This document shows, piece by piece, positions 30,480 to 41,123 of a stretch of DNA of 64,000 nt. The stretch is from the NCBI GenBank assembly GCA_900169235.1, contig FWCC01000327.1, forward strand, positions 1-64,000, read 5' to 3'. Position numbers and translations under genes: made by a program. The first letter of the stretch is position 1, and each line of letters starts with the position of its first letter. This DNA is from Zarea fungicola. Its lineage: Eukaryota > Ascomycota > Sordariomycetes > Hypocreales > Cordycipitaceae. A model generated the notes under the pieces. The model saw nothing but the letters and a program-made list of their open reading frames with translations, was not told the DNA's origin and did no database searches.

Positions 30480-32908
30480 TTATGATTTTATGTATTTTAC
30501 GGATTGTGTTAAAATCTGAATAAGAATTTTGGTTGCAAAAAGCTGCTCCTCCTCAGCGCACTTTGACGCAACAGAACCATAGTGCGCAGAACCGCGACAG
30601 TACCGCCCCAGCACAAATCCCTGATCAATTATCAAGTCGCCAAGGCGGTAAGGACTTTTACTTATATCGTAAGTTCTGCTGCCAAGCCCGCCGACCGCGA
30701 TATGAATTGGTGTCTCCAGTGACATTGCACTCACTGTAATCTGTCGACAGAATGGCCTGCCTTGTGCACAGGCTTCCATCACAAAGTTTGGGCACAGCGT
30801 AGCCACGCGGGCGTTCAATTCAGAGCCTTTGACGAGAAACCAGGCCTGGGTCTGCCTCAAGAACGCCAAGAGTTTCATCAAAGTTCCCCCTGGTGCAAGT
30901 CGACATAAAATGTTCACCGCACAGGACTCTGGCACAGAGTAGAAGTTTGGGCAGTGTGATAGCTCAACGTAGAAGGTTGAGGCGAGTAACGAACAGGCTA
31001 TTTGATGAACATCTTCCTCAGAGTAATCTTGACCGGAATGCCGGGTGAGGAAATCGCTGCAAAAGGTTTAGCTAGGAGCGAGCCGGTAATAAAATAGTCA
31101 AAATACCTATTGCCGTAAGTCTGCTCGGAATGGCTGACATCTGAGGCTGACGGTGCAACCTTTAGCATAAGATTGTGTTTTGTCACCTCTGCTACTTGCC
31201 AGGTTAGATGTGGGCCGAATGCAACGCATTTGTCGGTCTTCTTGAATTTTCCCATTCGGCGTAAATGATACGCACAATCGTCAAGTCCCCACCGTTCGTG
31301 GAAGATTGCGCAAAGGAAAAAAATACCTCTTTAGGTTAGCAGGGGTTGCGACTCAAAAAAATGAAAATATATAGTTACCGATATCATCAGCCAGCACCGA
31401 GTCGAACCATTGGCGTAAAACTACGGCCGTCATCGCCGGAGACCGTTGCAGCGCCTGCAAGAAGGACAGCGTCCTGTCGGGACAAGTGCCAGTAAGCTCC
31501 AATACCCTAGCGCTGGCTGTAGGTGGCTTTACTCGGAAACTGGGGATGTTAGGGCTACGGCACACCCAGCACATGTCAACCTGGAATTCCCAAGGCTGTA
31601 CTTCCCGTGCAAGTAGAGTAGTGCAGCCCTCACAGAGCACATGGCCACAGTCTAGAACGAAATTGGACTTTCCGATAATACAAACAGCACAAGAGCGCAC
31701 TGTTACCACCGACGCCATAAATGAGCATTGCTGAATTCTGGATACATGCTGAGTGTATTTTGTTGCCTGGATTGCCTCCCCCAAGCCGGCGATCGAAGCA
31801 AAGCTTCGTCCGACCATGCAGGACATGCCATGTAGGCCGAGCCTTGCCTCTAAAGCGGAGATGTGGACCCTGTAGAGGCGATCGTACACATCGACGGGTG
31901 GAAACACTGAACAGTCTGTTAGTTAGCCGGCATACTTGTGGGCGCATGGAAGGGGATATCTTACTTACAAGGCATATTTACTGGAAAGGCATCCATCACC
32001 AACGCAGAGGCGACGATTTCAAAAGCCTCTACTTGCACATGCTGAGTTTTGTCAAGGAACTCTGTAATGTTGTCTTCGATGTGTATTGGAATTGGCCGAC
32101 GCCGTCGAGACAGGACTTCCAGTTGTATATCACTTGGCTTCACTGCAAACTGTGCAATTGTTTCTCGCAGAAGCACCTTTAGATGTTTCACGGACAGCCG
32201 GTATACTGGGTCGTAGTCTTTCCTCGCCTCTCCAGCCACTTGCTCGTGCACGGCGTCGCAGGTGGATGTTGTAATGTGGAACGCCGTTGCTATGAGCCGT
32301 TTCGCCTCTGTAGTCGAAGTTCGGCTCTGAGCGCCATTGCAGTGCAACCGAGAAGTGACGCGTGCCATTAGTTCAAATCGTATTTCTTGTGGTGTCAATT
32401 CTGCACCGCAAAGGATGATGCGCGCCGGTTCGCGTTTGCAGGCTGGCCATGAAAGCCATCTGCAGAGCATGTCTAGAGTCTTCGAAATACCGCCAATATC
32501 TAAAACAAATATCACAACAATGTCGCTAAAGCGGGACAGAATGTTGTAATATATATCATGGGCGAAAGTCAACACAGTACCTGTGTTTTGTAGTAGGTGG
32601 TACTGGTAGTCTCCTCGTCGAGGCCCGGCGATGATGCGCGGGAGATCCTCCTGGCCAAGGTGCATCTCACAGTCAAAAACAAAATCATCTTGTCCTTGCT
32701 GCCATAGTGAAACCACGCTCGAGTCATTGCTCCATATTGGTGGAGTAAAACACTCCCTCTTCTGTTGTCCGCCAATAGCCAGGATGGTGCTATAATGATT
32801 ACCGGCGTGTAAGTCAAAAACTTGATATGGCGCGACGTATTCCTGAAGATAAGGACCTGGGAGGCCTGGAGCGGAAGAGCAAAGACGGAGTAGCGTATTC
32901 TGAGCCAT
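30480..32908 (-). CDS. RING/patatin-like protein with ablated lipase motifs
   Basis: Exons 32908-31969, 31906-31379, 31326-31107 and 31056-30480, about 754 aa, all joins in frame. The architecture follows large fungal patatin-like proteins: an N-terminal region (HYSTILAIGGQQKRE, WSNDSSVVSLWQQGQDDFVF, GPRRGDYQYHLLQNTGTVL, FSDIVVIFVLDIGGI), a RING (CAVC..CGHVLCEGC..CWVC), VKPPTASARVLEL, the patatin remnant, and a C-terminal domain (CRQITVSAMSLETPIHIAV). Where active members have a DGGGxRG oxyanion loop this one has LTGTCPDRT, and the GTSSGG nucleophile elbow is replaced by VLADDIG. Hence no lipase activity is expected, although the reading frame is intact. Patatin-like proteins are typical Starship passengers. 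Confidence 0.8.
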
Positions 32909-33147
32909 ACCATGCCTTGTGGTGTGGATCGGTGAGAAGTGCCTCTACGATTTACCAACAGCAGCGCGGGGCACGGGCTAGGCACCTAATAAGGGGTTCA
33001 CAAGCTGTAAGTTAGCGCCGTTTATTTTAATACGCCAAATACATCACTAAAATAAAGCAGTATTAACTTAAATAATAATCGCATCAGGGAAGATAAATAG
33101 AGAGACTTGGACTATGAATTATTACTGGCAGCTTGCGTAAATTCAAT

Positions 33148-36132
33148 ATGGATGCTCTGTATAAGTTGGGCAAACTGCAGGTACCATTATCGGCAATTCT
33201 GCCGTCGGAGCTGTGCGACCATGGCCAAGATCTTGGTGCAGTGCTTCGTGATCCTGCGCACCTGCTTGCTTGCTCAATAACGTCGGAAGGCAGAGAGGCT
33301 TTACTGCGCCGCCTAGGATGGGACTTGGAACAGCTATGCAACGCCCAGCCAGCACCACTAATCTCAGATCAACCAATCACTTGCACTTTCTCTCGTCGCA
33401 GCTTAGATAAAGCTAAGGTTGAGCTTGGCGGGGACTATACCTGCCAAATACAGCTTTACTGTGTCCCACGTAAGTGCGCCTGGTTTAATGTCGACTCTGT
33501 TCGTACTAAAAATCATAGCAAAACCTGAAAAAATAAGAGATGGAGTCGTCTTTCGGAATGTTAGGTTTTATATGGCTAAGCCCGACCCAACACGCATTGC
33601 CGTCGCACAGGCCTGGATGAATACGCTTTCAGGACCCAAAAAGCATGCCCTAGCGTTAATGATAGGGCGGCCGACTATTATGGCGGCACTTGATGGCATG
33701 CTCCCTTTCCCTGGGCACTGGAACGGCATGATGCTCGGAAACTGGGCCAAGCACCTGGCCGCGCACATAGATCCAGCAGTAGCCAATTATTGGGAACATA
33801 TGAAGACCACATGGGCTAAAATAATGTTGAACGACGAGAGCATGTATCACTTGGTTACCGCCAACGATGTCACGAGGCTGCAACATCGCGCCCCGGCCTG
33901 GAGCAGTTCAGACAGACACTATGTACAAAACGCGTTCGCTGCACACCAGCTCTTTCCATTAGTCCACGAAGCTGCTAAACGGGAGAAGATCTTGCACAAC
34001 ATTCTTGAACTTCAATGTGTTATTCCAAGCATCCAAACATTCCACGAGAATATGCGCTATATAACGATCGGTGCAAAAATTCTCGAGAAGCTAATTCAGA
34101 TGCCTCAGAAAAAGAGAGCAAAGGATACAGTTGACCGTGGATCGATTACGTTATACGACAATCTAATCCGTCACTGGGCTACTCCCAGTAATGTGGTCCA
34201 AATCGCAGATGCACGATACGCGGAGCGATTTGGTCCACCAGAGCCGTATGTGGCCTTCTTGGTGCTGTTCATTGCGGCTCTACGGAATTTTCCACATCTC
34301 AGCTCCGAAAGGGCATTGCTCGGTAATGAGAAGGAAGAGAACAGAGAGCAGCCTCAAATTCGAGAGCATACTCGTCTCCTCTGTAATGTGGCTCGTGAGC
34401 TTGGATTTGACAACAAAAAAGTCGAGCGAGGCTGCTCCATCGGTTGCGGCCAGGTCGAAACGAACCCGGCCTACCGCCCGCCATTGGGTTGGGGAGACTG
34501 GCGAGCAGGCACCCCCTCAATTGTGGCACTTAAACTTCTGGCAAAGCAATCGTTCTTCCCTCATATATACGCCGGACCACCGCCAAAATGCAACAATGTC
34601 GGTCCGTTCCACATATTCAGCGATTTGATGCGTGCGTTCTTTCCATATTCTGGATCAATTTCAACTATTGAGGCTACCATACCAATAGATGTAGATGACG
34701 CCGCCATGGATGATGCTGGTTCCGTCGTGGAACACGACATCCTGGGTGAGGGAAACGATACGGACGACATCATGGGCGAGGAAAGCGGCGGAGAAGACGC
34801 CTGGGGTGAGGAAAACGATGTAGAAGATATGGACGTAGATGAATACGGCCAGCCACACGCGCTACAGAAGGTGCGGCGTAAACCGGTCAACCCTTTAGCG
34901 AAACCAAAATCTAAAGAAAAACGAAAAGATGGAAATAAACCGGTCAGAGACAAACAAATCGCACGAAAGGATGGAAATAAGCCGGCCAGAGACAAACAAA
35001 TCGCAGAGTCTAGTATAAAAAAGGTGCAGAAGGTTACCGCTGAGAAGCAGCAAACTCTTCGAAAACAGCTGAAGCGCCACGCGGAGGCCACTGTCGCCGC
35101 CAATGGCCATGGAAATACGACAATCACCCCGAATAATTTAGTCACAGATTCTCCAGGAATCGAAATCCCTAGCGTGCAAAGTGCCGTGGCACCACTCGGT
35201 ATTTTACTCTTCTTAAAGTTGACGTACAAATTGCTAACTCTCGTGGAGACACGCTTCGCCGAAGCCTACCGCTAGCTGAAAGGCAGCTTGATGAAAACCC
35301 GTCGATTGCCAATACATTCGAAAGCGACCCCTCTAGACACAATGTAAACGCGTTCGATATTCCCGACTTACGCCGTCGCCTATCGCCGCTTTATTCAGCA
35401 GGTGCAATTCTTCAACCAATAACGAATCCAGGTGGGGTTACTGCTAACAAGATATAGACGCAGTTGCGCAGGCAGCCAGACCTGAAATAAGCAATCACCC
35501 GCTGGATCCCTCAGCCGGACAGCCCCAACTGTCGGTCGACACAGCCGCACATGAGGCAATGCCGGAAATCAGTAACAGCATACATGGTCCTGGAGCTGGG
35601 GCGGGTACAACTGAGCGCGCAAATGCTAAAGCCTCGGCTGCGCGAGCCGCGCAGCCTCTTCCAATTGTTACCAGGAGACAACGAAATACAAGAAGGGACA
35701 ATGTACGATTCCAACAAGCCTCTCATGGTGATACTCGAATAAATCTCGGATTGTTTCCCAGCTGACATTATACAGGTTGATCCACTAGGCCGATCTAAAA
35801 AGAAGGCAGAGAAGCGGCAGGAAAAACTTGCCCTGCCACGCGAGGAGCAGCCGGACGGACAGGCAAGAAGGCCAGCAGCGATCGTGGAAGCGGCGCCAGT
35901 TCAGGCAGCTAAGCCCATAAACCAGGACAGTTTCAGGTTCACCTCACAGAGACCAGAGCCAAACGAGCACGAAAACCGTATTAGTGTTGAATGTGCTACA
36001 CGTGTGGAGATGTCGCCAATTGCAACCGATGAGATGTATCCGCCGACTCCAGTCGAAGGCGAGTTAAACCTACCGGACCCTAACTTCAATGACAGAAATT
36101 CACCGCCTTCCTTTGACGATACTATCCTGTAA
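33148..36132 (+). CDS. DUF3723 protein, C-terminal part disrupted or oddly spliced
   Basis: Exon 1 33148-33469 and exon 2 from 33519 (49-bp intron GTAAGT..TCATAG keeps frame). Family landmarks: KLGKLQVPLSAILPSEL, LGAVLRDPAHLLACSITSEG, CTFSRRSLDKAKVELGGDY, KIRDGVVFRNVRFYMAKPD, MLPFPGHWNGMMLGNW, IPSIQTFHENMRYITIGAKI. The spliced intron removes CAWFNVDSVRTK, which I would expect to be coding in this family; unspliced, one extra A in an A-run at ~33510 breaks the frame. An acidic and Lys-rich tail follows, and the first frame ends at 35275. From ~35190 to 36132 protein-like text continues in shifting phases (TTRYFTLLKVDVQIANSRGD; later VDPLGRSKKKAEKRQEKL and PPTPVEGELNLPDPNF), suggesting decay. 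DUF3723 function is unknown; these genes are recurrent Starship cargo. Confidence 0.75.
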
Positions 36133-36360
36133 CTGCAAGCCGCCGCCAATATGGAGAAGCTTTATTGCGTACCACTCACTGTACTGTACGCGCGCGCTCT
36201 CATATACCAATCAAAGTCCACCATTTGCCGGTTACTTAATTTAACCTGATTTGCGAAGACAAAAATAGCCAACTTTAAATTAGAATAAAAATCGCATATA
36301 TAATACGTGCATGTCGCAATAATTGGTGACCTGTTGCATCGGTCAATTCCCTTCTTCAAG

Positions 36361-36833
36361 ATGAGCCAGGGTAACAAGAACACACCAACGGCAAACCGCT
36401 CAGATTATGAGCTCGCCGTCGCAAATCACCGCAAGGTGAGAAGACGGCAGGCTGCGCAGTTTTCCAAGCGAAGAATGACTGTTTTAAAGAAAGTACATGA
36501 ACTGTATCGCGATTGTAACGTTGACATTTATCTCTGCTTGCGCAGTAGACGGAATAACCAAATGTGGCTCTACTCCAACGGCTTTATTCCACCAAATGCA
36601 GCGGACATTGTAAGTCTCATTGAATTTAAAGTGATAATAGAGTTTATGATAGCTAATTTAATAACTAGATCTATCCTTTTCCTATATATTTCGGACCTTC
36701 AAGCTTTGATGACACCAATCACGCGGTCTCGGAGTCCTCTGAGGGAACAACCCAGTCGCACATCGCGCACGGCGTGGGCGGGCTCTGCACACCTTCAACT
36801 GGCGAGTTTGGTATAGCCGCCGAGGAATCCTAG
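36361..36833 (+). CDS. MADS-box-like protein 3
   Basis: Exons 36361-36609 and 36669-36833 (59-bp intron GTAAGT..AACTAG), 137 aa. Residues ~18-75 read NHRKVRRRQAAQFSKRRMTV then LKKVHELYRDCNVDIYLCLR and NQMWLYSNGF, a good match to MADS spacing (FSKRRxxxLKKxxELxxxCxVDIxLxxR). Exon 2 adds YPFPIYFGPSSFDDT and a short acidic Ser-rich tail. Reading through the intron is also open, but the spliced second exon has better protein character. A TATATAAT lies ~65 bp upstream. Confidence 0.6.
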
Positions 36834-36841
36834 CACACAAA

Positions 36842-37186
36842 TTAGCATGTAGAATAACACAAACCATTCAAACGTACGTTTTCATTAGCATTGTCAGCAA
36901 ACCAGCCAATCTCTTCAGTCAATTGGCGTGTCTGTTCCTTGAGCTCATCAATAGCTACGCTATACTTGTGCTCATCTCTTCTCTGTTTTTTCTCCAGCGC
37001 ATAAAGTCGCAGCCAGATATCCTTCAGATGCTTGAGGCACATGAAGAAATACTTCTTATTGTCACGAGGCGGCCGATACTCTTCCATGACAAGAGTAGTG
37101 GCAGGGAACACGCGGGGATCCCTGGAACTCTGTCGTGGAGGTGGGCTTCCAGTCGGACGGAGGGGGGGCAACTGAGTAATGGGCAT
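36842..37186 (-). CDS. Small coiled-coil hypothetical protein
   Basis: 114 aa from ATG 37186. A Pro-rich start (MPITQLPPLRPTGSPPPR) leads to a long helix (KHLKDIWLRLYALEKKQRRD, VAIDELKEQTRQLTEEIGWF). A strong donor (GTACGT) follows NANEN, so the last residues may be intronic and a further exon may exist. The gene converges on the MADS-like 3 gene. Similar in type (Pro-rich start plus coiled coil) to the gene at 39316. Confidence 0.5.
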   Translation of the reverse strand: MPITQLPPLRPTGSPPPRQSSRDPRVFPATTLVMEEYRPPRDNKKYFFMCLKHLKDIWLRLYALEKKQRRDEHKYSVAIDELKEQTRQLTEEIGWFADNANENVRLNGLCYSTC

Positions 37187-37298
37187 TTTAAATATTAGAA
37201 CAAATGTTTTGAGTTGGCTTCTGTACATTCGAGAATCATTGAGAGGGATTCAGCGTCTATTTATAGGCTATTCTAACATGGCCGAAGGTCATGGTGTT

Positions 37299-38191
37299 CT
37301 AGCTACTACAGTACGCGCCGATCAAAGTGAGAGCAGTTGCAATTGTAACAGTTTGTGTAGTGATTGGCACGGACAGTTTTGTAGCCGAATTGACAAATGG
37401 TCCGTCACTTGTTGCCTTTATTGGTAGTGTAGGGTTCTGCGAAGAGGGTTGCGGCTTCTCACTCTGTCCTTCGCTGGGTGCGACGGTGTTGGACCAGCTA
37501 CCTCGAGTTGTAGTGGTTGTGAGGGGCCAGGGTGTCGATGAAGGTCTAGACCCTTGAATTGTCGAACTGGTTGCCAGGAAGGAGGTAGATCTAACTGTGA
37601 CGGTGGAAGTCAAAGTCCTGGTTGAGGTCACTGTTCCCGTCGTCTGAGTGACAACGATACTTGCCGTGGAAAGCGACTCTTCAATGCAACCAACTTCACC
37701 CTCTTGGTGGAGCGGCATCTCCATATCCGCTGAGCCGCCAGTAATATTCCCATGGAAGCACTGAGGCGTCTGCCCGGCGCATTGCCTATCCTAGGTTAGT
37801 AAAAATTAAGCCACAGATGTGGGAATCTGTGGGAATCTCTCACCAAATTATGTCTGCCTCGCCGTTAGGAGACGCCTCCGGAACGGTGAACTTTGCCAAT
37901 TGTGGCCCACTGCATTTCAAGGAAGGGAATGTGTAGAGGATCGGCAAGAAGGAGCTATTGAAGAACTGCAGGGATGCCTCACACCTTACATGCTGCGGGT
38001 CATTGTTCCTGTATCTGTGTTAGCTGGCGGGGGGTGGGCAGAGTGGCTGTTGCCGATGCCAACCTGAGAGTGACGACTGTTTGTCCGGCCGCAATGTCAA
38101 TCTCAAGTGTTGAGAGACAGGGCGTAGTGAATGTCGCTGCTGATTGCCAGATCAGCATGCAAATAGTGATAAAAATAACGTGCATTTCCAT
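37299..38191 (-). CDS. Secreted, probably GPI-anchored Cys-containing protein
   Basis: Exons 38191-38064, 38014-37844 and 37785-37299, about 261 aa; the joins (GTTGGC..AACACAG; GTGAGA..CTAGGATAG) keep frame. Signal peptide MEMHVIFITICMLIWQSAA, then PCLSTLEIDIAAGQTVVTL, VRCEASLQFFNSSFLPILY, SGPQLAKFTVPEASPNGEA, IIWQCAGQTPQCFHGNIT, and a Cys-closing EGEVGC. The second half is a Ser/Thr-rich stalk (VTQTTGTVTSTRTLTSTVTV) ending in a hydrophobic segment TVTIATALTLIGAYC, the layout of a GPI-modified cell-wall or membrane protein. Function unknown. Confidence 0.7.
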
Positions 38192-38463
38192 TTTGAAATG
38201 TTAAATACTGTCTTGCGTGTGGATGTTGATGAGCTTGGATTTGAGCTCAAGGTGCGGGCACAGCGCTTAAATAGCAGCTCCAGGCCAGTGATGTATTAAA
38301 TTTAATAGGTATCTATTTTTAATAGGACACCATTAAAACAAGTTCGGCGCGTAATTGCAGTCATGGTCTACTTAAGTCGGATACTTCCTGTCTGATTGAG
38401 GTGCTCGCCACGCACACACGCTTCTCTCCAGCCAGCCCTCAAAAGTTGAACAGCATCTCTACA

Positions 38464-39130
38464 ATGTCCAATACAAGCAGCCCAGCTACCACAAACAGCA
38501 TGGCAGAGTGTCCCACTAGCACCACTACTGCCAGTTCCCCTTGTTTGTTTGATGTTCCGGCGTTGGACAATGATAATAGTACTATTTCTTGTTCGTCCGG
38601 TGTTGTGGGACCAACGCCATCGGCGCCGACCTTGAACCCAGAAGCAGCCTGGTTCGACTTCCACCCTGACTTATTTCCTGCCCCAGAGCCAATCTGCTTC
38701 AGCCCGCCTGCCCCGGAGCTATTCTATCCCGGCTCTCCACCCGTTACTTTCAATGATTTTACAGGCCCACCATCGGTGTTTCCAGCCTTCCAAAACCCAG
38801 TGCCCGTATACCCAGCCCTGCCACTGGCAGCAACCACAGCTACAACAGCTGATGATCTTAAACTGTAAGTTAGAAACGATTAATATTAAAAGGCTACTAA
38901 CACGTAATAGAATTTTAATGGGCATATCATCCCGCCTTGACGCTCTAGAAAGGGCTGTTGTGGCTCTCGGTGTACAAGCCAGCCGGGTGGAGAGAGACTT
39001 GACAGCGCTCGGCGAAAAGCCTGGTCCAGACGGTGCCATTGAAGAGCTGAAAAAATCCATCAAGGATTTCACAACTGCCTTGGTGCTGCAGGTCCTCAGT
39101 GGCGAGGCGCCTACAGATGGGGTGGTCTAG
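38464..39130 (+). CDS. Pro-rich protein with C-terminal coiled coil
   Basis: Exons 38464-38864 and 38911-39130 with a strong intron (GTAAGT, CTACTAAC, AATAG), 206 aa. Residues 1-130 are Pro/Ser/Thr/Phe-rich with no fold expected (DLFPAPEPICFSPPAPELF). The last ~70 residues form a coiled coil (ISSRLDALERAVVALGVQAS, RVERDLTALGEK, AIEELKKSIKDFTTAL). No family recognised; could be a transcription or assembly cofactor. An in-frame upstream non-ATG extension exists; ATG 38464 is preferred. Confidence 0.6.
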
Positions 39131-39315
39131 CGTTCCCATAGGCTGCGTGGATCTAGGTCTAAAATAAATACGCAGCACGCCATATTTTTTTTAATGTCCT
39201 GCTCCTACTTAGTTTTAACTAGCCATGTAAAGTAGTACCTATTAGGACCTAATATTTAACGTCATCCCCTTCCTTCTCCTTTTATTGTTAAACACTAGCT
39301 TGGCAAAAGACACTC

Positions 39316-39672
39316 ATGCCTAACTTCAATTGGAAGCCACTCCCGCCACTGCCTGAGCTTGACTCACCTTGCGGGTCGTTAGCTCCAGCGCCGTTATCTA
39401 TCGGGCTGGCGCGCCAACAACGGTTCATCGTATCGGCTCAAGTCGATGAGCTAAGGCGGGAGAATGCAACGCTACGGGGGGTTTTAAAGCAGAAGGAGAA
39501 TGAAATTGCAGCGCTCAAGGACAAAATTGATGCCTCCAGTGTAGCGTTGCAAACACAAAGTAGGGGCATTACTGATGCCATTCAAACGACCTGCTCGGCC
39601 TTCCGTCGATACCAAAAAATTGCGGAGGAAGCGGCGAGCACCGCGAGGGTGGCATCCATCAGCTCCGACTAG
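39316..39672 (+). CDS. Small coiled-coil hypothetical protein
   Basis: 118 aa from ATG 39316. Pro-rich beginning (NWKPLPPLPELDSP) and a continuous coiled coil with leucine-zipper-like spacing (VDELRRENATLRGVLKQKEN, EIAALKDKIDASSVALQTQS). Might dimerise with its small coiled-coil neighbours; this is inference from composition. Confidence 0.55.
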   Translation: MPNFNWKPLPPLPELDSPCGSLAPAPLSIGLARQQRFIVSAQVDELRRENATLRGVLKQKENEIAALKDKIDASSVALQTQSRGITDAIQTTCSAFRRYQKIAEEAASTARVASISSD

Positions 39673-40131
39673 TGCGAGAGCGGAAAATTCCCGGCCACAC
39701 CATTCTATTTGGCCGCGGAACTACGAGGGCGCACCATGTTGTTTTTTGCGCCCATGCATTAGCGGGCATTAAAGTTCGCAAGGGCCAACACGAACTTGGG
39801 CATAAGTGAGATAGATAAATATGCTAAAATTAAATAATTTAAATGAAGTAACATTATCCACACCACCAATGACCGAGTTTTGAGTCCGCACTGTGCAGTT
39901 GGTAGTTGGGCGGCTGAACCCGTCGTTGGCTTGCCGTCCAACAGTGGCGCAGCGTTCAGACTTGACAAGTTAGCGCCAGCTCAAAGCAAACACACTAAAA
40001 CAAGTCAACTAACTAGTTAAAATAAAATCCGGGTTGAGAAAATCGATTGACGATGGCGGGCTGAGCAGCCACCATAAAAAGCCTGACAATGTCGCATTAC
40101 TTCTCTGCAATTACAGCCAAGGAGCTACATC
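39673..40131. other. Intergenic spacer
   Basis: 460 bp without a supported gene; AT-rich centre. Confidence 0.5.
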
Positions 40132-40662
40132 ATGGCCCCGATTACGATCAGAGTTATCGACAGCAATGGTCGGGGGCTGCAAGGGCTACACGCCACACTC
40201 CATTGTCGTTGTCTGTACAGCGGAGTTGAGCGTGCAGTTGACTTTAACTCTCTGACTGACGCAGAGGGGAAAGTGGTCCTCTGGTTCCGCCACACAGGCG
40301 ACCTCACTGAACCTTACCACTTCCCTGTTTTAGCTGGAGCTGGGGCGGGCCTAACACTCCAGTCCAGCATCAATTCTACTTGCAGTGTAGTTTTCCAGGG
40401 TCAATTGTCTCTCCTCAGTTATGGACTACCTACTGTCGTCATCCAACTAGGCCAAAAAGTGGCATTGCATTACATGTCTCGCGAGGCTGCAGGTCCCGCT
40501 GAAAGGCCCTATCAGCAGCGCCCCACGTCGCCAATCTCGCCACTAGAACTGCCTCCGCCAGTCAACCGGCGAAAGACGGTTGGGCCAACACTACGCAGAA
40601 GCAAGAGAGCATTGGATGACAATTTACCAGAGCACAGTGCGAAGAGGGCAAGAAAGTCATGA
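40132..40662 (+). CDS. Beta-sandwich domain protein with a basic C-terminal tail
   Basis: Single exon, 176 aa. Residues 1-110 resemble an Ig-like or transthyretin-like beta-sandwich: ITIRVIDSNGRGLQGLHATL, FNSLTDAEGKVVLWF, VVFQGQLSLLSYGLPTVVIQ. The strand-turn pattern (IxVxDxxGxxLxGhxAxL...TDAxGxVxLW) recalls transthyretin or carboxypeptidase-regulatory folds, but no active-site motif is seen. The tail carries a likely bipartite nuclear signal (RRKTVGPTLRRSKRALDD, AKRARK). Function unknown. Confidence 0.55.
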   Translation: MAPITIRVIDSNGRGLQGLHATLHCRCLYSGVERAVDFNSLTDAEGKVVLWFRHTGDLTEPYHFPVLAGAGAGLTLQSSINSTCSVVFQGQLSLLSYGLPTVVIQLGQKVALHYMSREAAGPAERPYQQRPTSPISPLELPPPVNRRKTVGPTLRRSKRALDDNLPEHSAKRARKS

Positions 40663-41123
40663 TTTTTTCTAGTTTGCTAGCGTATAAAATCAAGAAATTT
40701 GTTGTCTCATTGCGGTCTCACTGAGGCAATTGTGATTGAAATGCCTAGGTTGCCGCCTGTGAATGGTGGGAAAAGTGAATGTCAGGCGCCACATGTGGGT
40801 AGCTGCGGTCAAATGACCTTAGGTTCATGCGAAAGACCGCTCTCGACTATGACCCGACAGTCTGGTAAGCGCGGCGATTGGTAGACGCCTAGACACGCTT
40901 CATTCAAGCTCGTTTAACGAGTTACTGGGTGTGTGGGGCGTCAAGGAGGGGTCAGTAGTCACTGAGCAATACTCTAGATGTATTTTTTTTAAATTCCGCG
41001 GTGCGTTCCCAGACTCCCTCCTTCTAGTCGCCCACATTAAAACTAACGCATTAAAATAAACACTCTTTACAATATATAGTGGCCGGTCTACCCGCCATTC
41101 TATTGATCAGTATAAATGTATCA
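40663..41123. other. Intergenic spacer
   Basis: 460 bp without a supported gene; TATATA at about 41073 is a candidate TATA element for the next gene. Confidence 0.45.
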
